A stretch of DNA of 64,000 nucleotides from Lepus europaeus (GCF_033115175.1 NC_084844.1:77442531-77506530), one strand, 5' to 3'; counted from the stretch's first letter, positions 36,997 to 49,544 are shown. Notes: generated from the sequence alone by a model not told the origin. Numbers and translations: made by a program.

Positions 36997-38312
36997 TTTG
37001 TTAACTTTTATTTAATGAATATAAATTTCAAAAGTACAACTTCTTCACCAAAATGTCCCTCCCACCCACAACCCTCCCCTCTCCCGCTCCCTCTCCCATT
37101 CCATTCACATCAAGATTCATTTTCAATTATCTTTATATATAGAGCAATTTAGCATATATTAAGTAAAGATTTCAACAGTTTACACCCACACAGAAACATG
37201 AAGTGTAAAATACTGTTTGAGTAATAGTTATAGCATTAATTAACATTGGACAACACATTAAGGACAGAGACCCTACATGAGGAGTAAGTGCACAGTGACT
37301 CCTGCTGTTGACTTAACAATTGACACTCTTGTTTATGGCATCAGAAATCTCCCTAGGCTCTTGTCATGAGTTGCCAAGGTTATGGAGGCCTTTTGACTTC
37401 ACCGAATCTGATCTTATTTAGACAAGGTCATAATCAAAGTGGAAGTTCTCTCCTCCCTACAGAGAGGGTACCTCCTTCATTGATGGTCCAATCTTTCCCT
37501 GGGATCTCACTTGCAAAGATCTTTCATATAGGTTTTTTTTTCCCCAGAGTGTCTTGGCTTTCCATGCCTAAAATACTCTCATGGGCTCTTCAGCTGGATC
37601 CGCATGCCTTAAGGGCTGATTCTGAGGCCAGAGTGCTGTTTAGGACATCTGCCATTCTAGGAGTCTGCTGTGTATCCTGCTTCCAATGTTGGGTCATTCT
37701 CTCCCTTTTTGATTCTATCAATTAGTATTAGCAGACACTACTAGTCTTGTTTGTGTGATCCCATTGACTCTTAGACCTATCAGTGTGATCAATTATGAAC
37801 AGAAATTGATCACTTGGACTAGTGAGATGACATTGGTACATGCAATATTGATGGGACTGATTGGAATAACCTGGCATGTTCATACCTCCACCATTTGCAG
37901 CAAGTCCAATTGAGCATGTCCCAAATATACATCTCCTCCCTCTCTTATTCCCACTCTTATATTTAGCAGGGATCACTTTTCAGTTACATTTCAACAACTA
38001 AGAATAACCGTGTGTTAATTACAGAGTTCAACCAATAGTATTAAGTAGAACAAAAAAATACTAAAAGGGATAAAGTATTAACTTGTTCATCAAAAGTCAG
38101 GACAAGGGCCAATCAAGTCACTGTTTCTCATAGTGTCCAGTTCACTTCAACAGGTTTCCTTTTTAGTGCGTAGTTAGTTGTCACTGATCAGGGAAAACAA
38201 ATGATATTTGTCCCTTTGGGACTGGATTATATCACTCAGCATGATGTGTTCCGGATTCCTACATTTTGTTGCAAATGACTGGATTTGATTGTTTTTGACT
38301 GCTGTATAATAT
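36997..38312 (-). mobile_element. 3' end of a full-length L1 (E4, left part)
   Basis: Minus-strand L1 from its T-tail at 36997 through a single-unit 3'UTR into the ORF2 C-terminus (TAVKNNQIQSFATKCRN, 38174-38310). It breaks off at 38312, in the middle of EYYTAVKN, where plus-strand L1 begins. The direct repeat TTTATATcaGATTTCT at 36981-36996 recurs as TTTATATtgGATTTCT at 46850-46865, next to a minus-strand L1 5' end. So I join this to 42437-46849 as one insertion. Confidence 0.82.
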
Positions 38313-38319
38313 TCTCTCA

Positions 38320-39979
38320 TCGAAGAGTTTGGCAAAGTAGCAGGATATAAAATCAATGCACAAAAATCAACAGCCTTTGTATACACAGGCAATGCCATGG
38401 CTGAGAAAGAACTTCTAAGATCAATCTCATTCACAATAGCTACAAAAACAATCAAATACCTTGGAATAAACTTAACCAAGGACATTAAAGATCTCTATGA
38501 TGAAAATTACAAAACCTTAGTGAAAGAAATAGAAGAGGATACCAAAAAATGGAAAAATCTTCCATGCTCATCGATTGGAAGAATCAACATCATCAAAATG
38601 TCTATTCTCCCAAAAGCAATTTATACATTCAGTGCAATACCAATCAAGATACCGAAGGCATTCTTCTCAGATCTGGAAAAAATGATGCTGAAATTCATAT
38701 GGAGACACAGGAGAACTCGAATAGCCAAAGCAATCTTGTACAACAAAAACAAAGCCGGAGGCATCACAATACCAGATTTCAGGACATACTACAGGGCAGT
38801 TGTTATCAAAACATCATGGTACTGGTACAGAAACAGATGGATAGACCAATGGAACAGAATAGAAACACCAGAAGTCAACCCAAACATCTACAGCCAACTC
38901 ATATTTGATCAAATATCCAAAACTAATCCCTGGAATAAGGACAGTCTATTCAATAAATGGTGCTAGGAAAACTGGATTTCCATGTGCAGAAGCTTGAAGC
39001 AAGACCTCTACATTTTACCTTACACAAAAAATTCACTCAACATGGATTAAAGAATTAAATCTACGACCCGAAAACATCAAATTATTAGAGAGCATTGAAG
39101 AAACCCTGCAAGATATAGGTACAGGCAAAGACTTCTTGGAAAAGACCCCAGGAGCACAGGCAGGCAAAACCAAAATTAACATTTGGGATTTATCAAACTG
39201 AGAAGTTTCTGTACTTCAAAAGAAACAGTCAGGAAAGTGAAGAGGCAACTGACAGAATGGGAAAAAATATTTGCAAACTATACTACAGATAAAGGGTTGA
39301 TAACCAGAATCTACAAAGAAATCAAGAAAATCCACAACAACAAAACAAACAACCCACTTAAAAGATGGCCAAGGACCTCAAGAGACATTTTTTGAAAGAG
39401 GAAATCCAAATGGCCAACAGACACATGAAAAAATGTTCAAGATCACTAGCAATCAGAGAAATGCAAATCAAAACCACAATGAGGTTTCACCTCACTCCGG
39501 TGAGAATGGCTCACATTCAGAAATCTACCAACAATAGATGCTGGAGAGGATGTGGGGAAAAAGGGACACTAACCCACTGTTGGTGGGAAGGCAAACTGGT
39601 TAAGCCACTATGGAAGTCAGTCTGGAGATTCCTCAGAAACCTGAACATAACCCTACCATACAACCCAGCCATCCCACTCCTTGGAATTTACCCAAAGGAA
39701 ATTAATTTGGCAAATAAAAAAGCCATCTGCACATTAATGTTTATTGCAGCTCAATTCACAATAGCTAAGACCTGGAACCAACCCAAATGCCTATCAACAG
39801 TAGACTGGATAAAGAAATTATGGGACATGTACTCCATAGAATACTATACAGCAGTAAGAAACAATGAAACCCGGTCATTTGCAACAAGGTGGAGGAATCT
39901 GGAAAGCATCATGCTGAGTGAATTAAGCCAGTCCCAAAGAGGCAAATATCATTTGTTTTCCCTTATCGGCGACAACTGA
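38320..39979 (+). pseudogene. L1 ORF2 C-terminal half of E5, broken
   Basis: Frame 38397-38966 reads the post-catalytic part ([61 protein letters not shown]). Stops and a frameshift follow, then 39365-39979 gives the C-terminal domain ([27 protein letters not shown]) to the natural end SLIGDN. The Cys-rich CX3CX7HX4C motif at 39539-39592 is [18 protein letters not shown], so the last Cys is Gly (GGC). Catalytic boxes lie upstream and are not part of this piece. Confidence 0.9.
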
Positions 39980-40085
39980 GCACCAAAGGGGAAACCTGTT
40001 GAAGTGAAATGGACACTATAAGAAACAATGACCAGCTTTTGTCCTGACTCTAGATGCACAATGTAGTACTTTATCCATCTTAGTA

Positions 40086-40113
40086 TTTGTTGTTGTTGTT
40101 GTTGTTGTTGTTC
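40086..40113 (+). repeat. (GTT)n microsatellite in the L1 3'UTR
   Basis: Eight to nine GTT units in the E5 3'UTR; the other L1 copies here lack this run. Confidence 0.9.
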
Positions 40114-41450
40114 TAGTAATAGTGGTTGAACTCTGTAATTAACACACAATTTTCTTAGGTGTTTAAATTTTAACTGAAAAGTGATCCCTGTTAAATATAA
40201 AAGTGGAAAAAGAGAGGGAGGAGATGTACAATTTGGGACATGCTCAATCAGACTTGCCGCAAATGGTGGAGTTAGAAATGTGCCAGGGGATCCCTACAAT
40301 CCCATCAAGGTGGCATGTACCAATGCCATCTCACTAGTCCAAGTGATCAATTTCAGTTCACAATTGATGGCTCTGATAGGTCTAAGAGTCAAAGGGATCA
40401 CACAAACAAGACAAGTGTCTACTAATACTAACTGATAGAATCAAAAAGGGAGAGAAGCATCCAGCATGGTAAGCAGGATGCACTGCAGACTCATAGAATG
40501 GCAGATGTCCTAAACAACACTCTGGCCTCAGAATCAGCCCTTAAGGCATTCAGATCTGGCTGAAGAGCCCATGAGAGAATTGTAGGCATGGAAAGCCAAG
40601 ATACCATGGAAAAGAAAATAATAGAAGAAGATCTAAATGAAAGATCTCTGTGAGTGAGATCCCAGTGGAAAGAATGGGGCCATCAAAGAAGGAGGTACCT
40701 TTCTCTGAAGGGAGGAGAGAACTTCCACTTTGACTATGATCCTATCGGAATAAGATCAAAGCGAACTCTAAAGGCTTCCATAGCCCTGGCAACTCATGAC
40801 TAGAGCCTAGGGAGATTACTGACACCATGAACAGGAGTGTCAAATTGTTAAGTCAGCAACAGGAGTCACTGTGTACTTACATCCCATGTAGGATCTGTCC
40901 TTGATGTGTTATCTAATGTGCAGTGATGCTATAACTAGTACTGAAACATTATTTTTACACATTGTGTTTCTGTGTGGGTACAAACTGATGAGATCTTTAC
41001 TAATTGTATACTGAATCGATCTTCTGTATATAAAGATAATTGGAAATGAAAAAAAACAACCTGGTGTTAAATTGGAAATGGCATAGAAAACTAAATAATT
41101 TTTAAAAAATATTATGTAGGATCTCTGTCTTTAATATGCTGTACACTCTTATTTAATGCTATAACTAGTATTCCAACAGTATTTTTTTCACTTTGTGTTG
41201 CTATATGGGGGCAAACCTTTGAAATCTTTACCTAATATATACTAAACTGATCTTCTGTATATAAAGAGAATTGAAAATGAATCTTGATTTGATTGGAAGG
41301 GGAGAGGGAGCAGGAAAGGGGAGGGTTGCTGGTGGGAGGGAAGTTATGTTAGGGTGGAAGTCATTGTAACCCATAAGCTGTACTTTGGAAACTTATATTC
41401 ATTAAATAAAAGTTTAATAAATGAAAAAAAAGATAAAAAAATAAAAGTGC

Positions 41451-42346
41451 CAGGGGATTCCAATTCAATGTCATCAAGATTACATGTACCAATGTCATCT
41501 CACTAGTCCAAGTGATCAATTTCTGTTCATAATTGATCACACTGATAGGTCTAAGAGTCAATGGGATCCACAAACAAGACTAGTAGTGTCTGCTAATACT
41601 AACTGATAGAAAAAAAGGGAGAGAACGACCCAACATTGGAAGCAGGATACTCAGCAGTCTCTTAGAATGGCAGATGTCCTAAACAGCACTCTGGCCTGAG
41701 AATCAGTGCTTAACGCAGTCATATCCAGCTGAAGAGCCCATGAGAGTATTTTAGGCCTGGAAAGCCAAGACTCTGGGAAAAAAAAGAAGACCTAAATGAA
41801 ATTTCTGTGTGAGTGTGATCCCAGTAGAAAGAATGGGCCATCAAAGAAGGAGGTAACCTTCTCTGAAGGGAGGAGAGAACTTCCACTTTGACTATAACCT
41901 TGTCTAAATAAGATCAAGGTCAGCACACTCAAGAGGCTTCCATAGCCTTGGCAACTCATGACTAGAGCCTAGGGAGATATCTGACACCATAAACAAGAGT
42001 GTCAATTTGTTAAGTCAACAAAAGGAGTCCCTGTGTACTTACTCCTCATGTGGGATCTCTGTCCTTAATGTGTTGCCCAATGTGAAGTAATGCTATAACT
42101 AGTACTCAAACAGTATTTTACACTTTATGTTCTATTTGCGTGCAAACTGTTGAAATCTTTACTTAATATGTACTAAATCAATCTTCTGTATATAAAGATA
42201 ATTGAAAATGAATCTTGATGTGAATGGAAGTGGAGAGGGAGCGGAAGAGGGGAGGGTTGTGGGTGGGAGGGAAGTTATGGAGGGGAAAGCCATTGTAATC
42301 TATAAACTGTACTTTTGAAATTATATTTACCAAATAAAAGTTAAAA
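41451..42346 (+). mobile_element. 5'-truncated L1 3'UTR (E6)
   Basis: Begins GTGCCAGGGGATTCCAATTC, equivalent to about 23187 of E2, directly after the E5 A-tail, and ends AATAAAAGTTAAAAAAG. Has a single 3'UTR unit (42045-42215), so it belongs to a different lineage from E5. A 90-bp non-repeat piece (42347-42436) follows. Confidence 0.88.
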
Positions 42347-42436
42347 AAGAGATAGTAATGGAAAAGAGACACAGTGTATTTTAATACTGTTGCAAAAGTC
42401 CGCCCTAATAAAAATAACTTATCTTAAACCCCCCAA

Positions 42437-44790
42437 AAAATTTTGTAATTCTCATCATAGAGATCTTTATCATCCTTGGTTAAGTCTATTCCAAGGTATT
42501 TGTTTTTGTAGCTATTTGTATGGGATTGATCTTAGAAATTCTTTCTCAGCCATTGTATTGCCTGTGCATACAAAAGCTATTGATTTTGTGCATTGATTTT
42601 ATATCCTGCTACTTTGCCAAACTCTTCGATGAGTTCCAATAGTCTCTTAGTAGAGTTCTTTGGATCCCCTAAATAAGGAATCATATCGTCTGCAAAGAGG
42701 GATAGTTTGAGTTCTTCCTTCCCAATTTGTATCCCTTTAATTTTTTATTTTGCCTAATGGCTCTGGCTAAAACTTCCAGAACTATATTGAATAGCAGTGG
42801 TGAGAGTGGGCATCCCTGTCTGGTACCCGATCTCAGTGGAAATGCTTCCAACTTTTCCCCATTCAATAGGATGTTGGCCGTAGGTTTTTCATAAATTGCT
42901 TTGATTGTATTGAGGAATGTTCCTTCCATACCCAGTTTGCTTAGAGTTTTCATCATGAAAGGGTGTTGCACTTTATCAAATGCTTAATCTGCATCCATTG
43001 AGAGAATCATATGGTTTTCCTTCTGCAGTCTGTTAATGTAGTGTATCACATTGATTGATTTGTGCACATTGAACCATCCCTGCATACCAGGGGTAAATCC
43101 CACTTGGTCTGGGTGGATGATCTTTCTGATGTGTTGTTGCATTCTATTGGCCAGAATTTTATTGAGGATTTTTGCATTTGTGTTCATCAGGCATATTGTC
43201 CTGAAATTCTCTTTCAATTCTGCCTCTTTCTCTGGCTTAGGAATTAAGGTGATGTTGGCTTCATAGAAAGAATTTGGGAGGATTCCCTCTTTTTCGATTG
43301 TTCTGAATAGTTTGCAAAGAATTGGAGTTAGTTCTTCTTAAGTGTCTGGTAGAACTCAGCAGTGAATCCATCTGGTCCTGGGCTTTTCTTTGTAGGGAGG
43401 GCCTTTATTACTGTTTTAATTTCACTCAATTATGGGTGTGCTTAAGTTTTCTATGTCTTCATAGCTCAATTTAGGTAGGTTGCATGTGTTCAGGAATCTG
43501 TCCACTTCTGATACATTTCCCTGTTTGCTGGCATACAAGTCCTTGTAGTAATTTCTGATGATTCTTTTTATTTCTGTGGTGTCTGTTGTTACGTTTCCCC
43601 TTTCATCTCTGATCCTATTGATTTGGGTATTTTCTTTTTTTAGTTAGTTGTGCCAATGATGTGTCAATTTTATTTTATTTTTTCAAAAAACCCCCTCTTC
43701 GTTTGGCTGATTTTTGTAATTTTTTTGGATTCAATCCTGTTGATTTCTTCTCTGATTTTAATTATTTCTCTTCTCCTACTGGGTTTTGGTTTGGTTTGCT
43801 GCAGTTTTTTAGATCCTTGAGATGAATTGAAAGCTCATTTATTTGGTGCCTTTCCAATTTCTTGATGTAGGCACATATTGATATAAACTTTCCTCTTAAC
43901 ACTGCTCTTGCCATATCCCATAAGTTTATATTTGATGTGTTGTTATCCTCATTACTTCCAGAAAGTTTTTGATTTCTCTTTTGATTTCTTCTATGACCCA
44001 TTGTTCATTCAGGAACATGTTGTTCAGTCTCCATGTGTTTGCATATGCTCTACAGATTCCTGAGTTGCTAATTTCCACCTTCATTTTGCTGTGGTCTGAG
44101 AAGCTGCCTTGTATGATTCTAAATCTTTTGAATTTGCTGAGACTTGCTTTATGGCCTAGTATGTGGTCAATCCTAGAGAAGGTTCCATGCACTGCTGAGA
44201 AGAATGTAAAATCTCTAGATGTAGGATTGAAAGTTCTGTAGATATCTGTTAGATCCATTTGTGCAATAGTGTCGATTAAGTCTGCTGTTTGTTGATCTTC
44301 TGTCCGGTTGATCTGTCTATTTCTGAGAGTGGAGTATTGAAGTCCCCAAGTACTATTGTATTGGAATCTAAGTCTCCCTTTAAGTCCCTTAACATATCTT
44401 TTATGTAAACCAGTGCCCTGTAATTAAGTGCATATACATTTATAATAGTTACAGCTTCCTGTTGAATTGAACCCTTAATCATTATATAGTGCCCCTCTTT
44501 CTCTCTCTTAACAGTTTTTGTGTTAAAGTTTATTTTGTATGATATATATATGGCTATACCTGCATTTTTTTGGTTTCTGTTGGCATGGTATATCTTTTTT
44601 CAACCTTTCAGTTTCAGTCTGTATGCATCTTTGTTAGAAAGATGTGGGGTTTTTTTTGTAAGCTTGAGCAAATAGATGGGTTTTGTTCCTTAATCCATTC
44701 AGCCAGTCTGTGTCTTTGAACTGGGGAGTTGAGGCCATTAATGTTCGGTGTGACTATTGAGAAGGAGTAACTTTGCCCTGCCATTTCCCA
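42437..44790 (-). pseudogene. L1 ORF2 of E4, 5' part, broken
   Basis: The N-terminus reads MAGQSYSFSIVTPNINGLN and SPVQRHRLAEWIKEQNPSIC (44690-44790), the best ORF2 start in the window. Endonuclease follows at 43926-44258 (SRIDHILGHK, SFSDH), then RT segments at 42984-43217 and 42681-42971 ([15 protein letters not shown]). The same in-frame TAA as in E2 stands in motif A at 42984-42986, after SMDAD and before AFDKV. A further frameshift occurs before the FADD box. Confidence 0.9.
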
Positions 44791-44849
44791 AAGATATTTT
44801 CTAATATATTCTTTGAACTTCCTGTGATCTTTTACTTTACATTCTTTCA

Positions 44850-45870
44850 TATTGATGGCTGTGTGTCTGTTTTTCTGTTTGTAGCACATCTTTAAGCATT
44901 TTTTGCAGGGCTGGACGAGTGGCGACAAATTCTTTCAATTTCTGTTTGCTATGAAAGGTCTTTATTTCACCTTCATTCACAAATGAGAGCTTTGCAGGAT
45001 ATAATATTCTGAGCTGACAGTTTTTCTCTCTGAGGACCTGGGCTATGTCTCGCCATTCCCTCCTAGCTTGTAGGGTTTCTGATGAGAAGTCTGCTGTGAG
45101 TCTAATTGGAGATCCTCTGAGAGTAATCTGACATTTCTCTCTTGCACATTTTAGGATCCTTTCTTTGTTTCACTGCGGTGAGTTTAATTACAATGTGTCG
45201 TGGTGAGGATCTCTTTTGGTCATGTTTATTAGGGGTTCTATGATCTTCCTGTACTAGGATGTCTCTGTCCTTCTCCAAACCTGGGAAGTTCTCTCCATGT
45301 ATCTCACTAAAAAGGCCTTCTAATCCTTTCTCTCTCTCCAAGCCTTCAGGAACTCCTAGGATCCGAATGTTATGCTTTTTAATAGTATCCTGTAGATTCC
45401 CGACAATATTTTTTAGATTTCTAATTTCCTCTTCTTTTCTTTGGTTTTACTGTATACCTTCCTGTTCTCTGTCTTCTAAGTCCGAAATTCTCTCTTCTGC
45501 TTCACCCATTCTGTTTTTAAGGATCTCTAATGTGTTTGTCATTTGATCTATTGAATTCTTCATTTCATATGATTTCTCATCACCATCACAGTTTCATGTT
45601 CTATTAGTTGCTTCAATTCATTTTGATTCCTCCTTAATATTTTTTTTCCCGTGAGAGATTTTCAATCCTGTCTAGTAAGGATTTCTGTAGTTCAAGAATT
45701 TGTTTTTGAGAACTTCTAAATGTTCTTATAAATTTTTTGAGATCCACTTCTTACATTTCTTCTATCTCATCATCTTCATAATCTTGAATTGGGGTGTATT
45801 TTTCATTTGGGGGCATCATAGTGTCTTCCTTGTTCTTGTTACCTCGGTTTCTGTGTTTGTTGCTTGGCAT
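44850..45870 (-). pseudogene. L1 ORF1 of E4, broken
   Basis: Start ATG at 45868-45870. The coiled coil is frame-broken near 45450-45640. The RRM-like part is at 45102-45341 (EGLFSEIHGENFPGLEKDRDI within it), then a frameshift near 45165. C-terminal text at 44850-45000 matches 27207-27370. Confidence 0.82.
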
Positions 45871-46865
45871 TCTGGAGATATTCTTTGGTTTCTTCACTGT
45901 AGTGGTTTTTCTCATTATACTATGTCTCTAAATTCAGTGGACTGTCTGCTTTTGATGGGTCCTTAGAGACTTTTGGTGGGTGTGGCCAGAGAGCTCTGCC
46001 ATGTTAGGAATGGTAAATCTTTTCTCTCTGAAACTCTCTCTCTCTTTTTTTTATTCAGAAGGGAAGTAATTCTGCACAGCTGTGTGGAATTGAAGGTAGT
46101 CAATGTCTGAAATCTGGCCCCTGTGAGTGTAATATTCATCAGCTCTGTCCCAAGGACCATACAAAGTATCTGTGCAGTCCTCAGTGTAAGCTCAAATTCC
46201 TCTGCAGTCTCCCACCACTTTGCCAAGATTACTGAGTTTGTGTACTCTCCCAAGAGTCATAGGTACTCTGTGAGTTCTGTCCCACACCCTCAGGTTTTTA
46301 CAGTCTCACTTCATTAGCCCAACATATTCCCTAGGTCCTAACCTCCTGCTATTTCTCACCACCAGAGTCAGGTTTTTCTGCTTGGCTGATGGTGGGCACA
46401 ACTTTTACATATGTCCAAAATGGCACCTGCTCTTTGTCCTGCTCACCTTTGTAAGGTATGTGAAGAGAGACTCATGTCTGTACCAGCCGCTTTTTTAATT
46501 AATTTTTTTCTCTCTTCTAGTTAGCCTGGTAAACTTTCTCCAAAGGGGCTTCAAGCCTCGTTCCCTCTAGGCTCTTCCTGCCTGTTTTCTGCCAGTATCT
46601 CGGACTACTGTGGTTTCATCTCACCTCCCTTTCCAGCACTGGTGTGTAGACTCTGCGACTGGGGTCCTGAGCCATGGGTGCCCTTGTCCTTAATGTAGGT
46701 CCACCATGTCCCACTAGTTCTGGAAGTTTCCTCTGCAGTTTTTTTCCCTAACTTTTCCCTGAAACTACAGTATCTCCACTTTTATTAAACTATCTTTTCC
46801 TGTACTATCAGTGTGCACCCTCACTATTCCACCATCTTGGAGGACTCTCTTTATATTGGATTTCT

Positions 46866-47087
46866 AAAAAGGAACTCTATCCTTTGATTCCTGTTCAAAA
46901 TGTCATCCATTTGTTTCTATGCATACCTAATTAAATTTTTAAAATTGCTTAACAATATTTATGGTCATGTTACTCATTCTTCGTTACCTATATATTGATT
47001 GATTTTGAGTGAATGAATCAGTGAAAATGAAGATGGCTGATTTTGATGTTGATTTTTCTCTGTTGATATAATTGAAAATGTATTTTT
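46866..47087. other. Short unique stretch
   Basis: AT-rich, no feature seen between the E4 target duplication and the next SINE. Confidence 0.4.
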
Positions 47088-47106
47088 AGAGAATCTTTAC
47101 ATTATT

Positions 47107-47359
47107 TTTTTTTGACAGGCAGAGTGGATAGTGAGAGAGAGAGACAGAGAGAAAGGTCTTCCTTTTTGCCGTTGGTTCACCCTTCAATGGTCACTGCAGT
47201 CGGTGCATCACGCTGATCTGAAGCCAGGAGCCAGGTGCTTCTCCTGGTCTCCCATGCGGGTGCAGGGCCCAAGCACTTGGGCCATCCTCCACTGCCTTCC
47301 TGGGCCATAGCAGAGAGCTGGCCTGGAAGAGGGGCAACCAGGATAGAATCTGGTGCCCC
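47107..47359 (-). mobile_element. CSINE2, 5'-truncated, 19-bp target duplication
   Basis: Minus-strand young copy that ends at GAATCTGGTGCCCC and lacks the tRNA-like head (about 75 bases missing). The 19-bp target duplication AGAGAATCTTTACATTATT at 47088-47106 and 47360-47378 shows that it was inserted already truncated. Confidence 0.95.
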
Positions 47360-47378
47360 AGAGAATCTTTACATTATT

Positions 47379-48265
47379 AATTTGAAGCTTTTAACAATAA
47401 TGTTCATAAGTTTTAATGCCTAATATTGTACATTAGAGAATTAATCCCTCCAAATCACCAAATTATTTTTGTTTATACCATCTTCAAATACAATTTTATT
47501 TTGTAGTCATTATTTATATATGTATATATTAATAAAATGTATATTTATATTATATATAAAGTAAAATGTATATGTATATATGTATATGTATATATATTCT
47601 GTCATAGTAAGATGTTGATAAAAAATGCCATGGTATTAATCTGATCTGCTTTGCTAATTTAAAAGTCAAAAAGCAACATAATTAATTTTCTTGAGATCAG
47701 TAAAACATTATTGTCAAACAACAAATATGAGTATACAGTATTACCGTTCAAGTAATTTTTCATTTTATACCCTACAAGAGATAAAACTTCAAGTCATTCA
47801 TTCATTGAGCTACAGCATTCTTCTTTATTGAAATTACAATTGTTTTCAATGCCAAGCACCCCCAAAAAATCTATTTCCATGGGCTACTACAAAAAGTCTT
47901 GAAAGGCAGACATTATGAATGGTAAAATGTAGAAATCGATTCTATGAAATGACTTGTAATGTCATCTTGAAAATCTTTATGGAAAATGCGTAATCTGAAA
48001 AATGTATTAATGGATTTCAAAATAGTTTTTCATCAAAATAAATGTATTTAATTGCATTCAGCCATGGAATTTTCAAATTATCCTTGTGTATCAAGTAGAC
48101 TTGTGTCTACAGATCATATTAAATCTGTTAAAAATTAATTAAAGTCAAAATAGAAATGAAAGAGAAATGAAATGTGCATAGACATTAAAAGGTAAAAATA
48201 AAATATTAATTAAAATCCTTCCACATAGAAAAGCTCAAGGTTCCACCTCCAAATATGTTCCCATT
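47379..48265. other. AT-rich sequence with a TA-rich run
   Basis: A (TATA/TGTATA)n region lies at 47513-47602. Otherwise no gene or repeat recognised. Confidence 0.5.
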
Positions 48266-48596
48266 GGGGCTGGCAGTGTGGGACAGCAGGTTGAAGCCCT
48301 GGTCTGAAGCACCGACATCCCATATGGGCACCAGTTCTAGTCTCAGCTGCTCCTCTTCCCATCTGGCACTCTGCTGTGGCCTGGGATAGCAGTGGAAGAT
48401 GGCCCAAGTGCTTGGGCCCCTGCACCCATGTAGGAGACCCAGAAGAAACTCCTGGCTCCTGGCTTTGGATCGGTGCAGCTCCAGCTGTTGTGGCCACCTG
48501 GGGAATGAGCCAGCAGATGGAAGACCTTTCTTCTCTGTCTCTATCTTTCTCTGTAACTCTTTCAAATAAATCTTTAAATAAATATATATATATATA
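48266..48596 (+). mobile_element. CSINE, older subfamily
   Basis: Plus-strand copy from GGGGCTGGCAGTGTGGGACAGC to CAAATAAATCTTTAAATAAA, with a (TA)n extension of the tail at 48582-48597. The next SINE lies in opposite orientation about 16 bases away. Confidence 0.9.
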
Positions 48597-48612
48597 TGCC
48601 CAATAATACATC

Positions 48613-48942
48613 TTTTTAAAAATTATTTATTTTATTTGAAAATCAGAGTTACATAGTGAGAGAAGAAAAGGCAGAGAGAGAGAAGTCTTCCATCCACTGG
48701 TTAACTACCTAATTGGCTGGAATAGCCAGAGCTGTGCTGATCTGAAGCCAGGAACCAGGAGCTTCTTCCAGGTCTCCCACATGGATGCAGGGGCCCACGG
48801 ATTTGAGCCATCTTCTACTGCTTTTCCCAGGCCATAGCAGAGAGCTGGATCAGAAGTGGAGCAGCTAGGACTAGAACCGGCACCCATATGTGATGTTGGC
48901 ACTGTAGGCGGTGGCTTTACCTGCTACGCCACAGTGTCAGCC
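48613..48942 (-). mobile_element. CSINE, older subfamily, inverted partner
   Basis: Minus-strand copy (TTTTTAAAAATTATTTATTTTATTTGA to GTGTCAGCCC). Imperfect target duplication GCCCA(A/T)TAATACA(T/C)C at 48597-48612 and 48943-48957. Confidence 0.9.
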
Positions 48943-48957
48943 CTGCCCATTAATACA

Positions 48958-49534
48958 CCTTTAAAAGGTCATTAATATTCTGTATCCTCAACCTGGCTTT
49001 ATAGTTATTGTTTTGTGCATTTGACTTTAAATCACATAGAAAAAATAACAACTGAAAAGAAAGACAAATGGCTATTATATTTTTCTATGTTATTAATATT
49101 GGTGATTTTTATTTATTTGTATAGGTTTTAGTCACTGCGTGATATTCCACATTCCAGCCTAAAAAGTACATGTTCACTTACTGTAGTGCTGTTCTTTTAT
49201 TAAGACAACCACTTCAATTTTATCTCACAATGTGTTAATTTTGTCTTATACAGAATTCATATGCGACAATGTTGTTGGTTTCCTTTCAGTGCTTTAAATT
49301 CACCACCCCACTAACTTCTGACTGCCATTGTTTTTTCCCACAAAAATCAGCTGCTAATCTCATTGAGAACATTTGTGTATCAAAAGTCATTTTTCTTTTG
49401 TTCCTTTTAAGATTATGTATTCACATTTGGTCAATAATTAAATGTGTATTGTTATAATTCATTCTCCTTGAGTTCACTGACCATCTTACATATGTAGATA
49501 AATGTATTTTATCTTATTTGGATATTTTTAACTA
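48958..49534. other. Unique AT-rich sequence
   Basis: About 580 bases, no gene or repeat recognised. Confidence 0.45.
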
Positions 49535-49544
49535 TCATTTTTCT

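Larger units (their letters stand above)
38313..41450 (+). mobile_element. Plus-strand L1 3' half (E5) inside E4
   Basis: Starts at CTCATCGAAGAGTTTGGC within the reverse transcriptase (equivalent to 25143 of E2 on its minus strand), runs through the ORF2 C-terminus (to 39979) and a 3'UTR with the doubled unit (about 40880-41275), and ends in a messy A-rich tail (41405-41450). Its first 200 bases repeat, in opposite orientation, the last part of E4 at 42437-42635. No clean target duplication found. Confidence 0.88.
42437..46849 (-). mobile_element. 5' part of a full-length L1 (E4, right part)
   Basis: Minus-strand L1 from the 5' end (CCAAGATGG at 46832-46840 plus about nine more bases) through 5'UTR, ORF1 and ORF2 down to the DLYDEN region, where it stops at 42437. 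Relative to E2 about 1.3 kb of ORF2 (equivalent to 23628-24943) is absent between this part and 36997-38312. The 16-bp flanking repeat with two mismatches (36981-36996, 46850-46865) supports one original insertion. Confidence 0.85.

Noticed and set aside
37728-37976. Open frames within L1 3'UTR (e.g. 37728-37976, 40181-40435)
   Set aside because: They recur in each L1 copy with no conservation of frame; the region is the untranslated tail.
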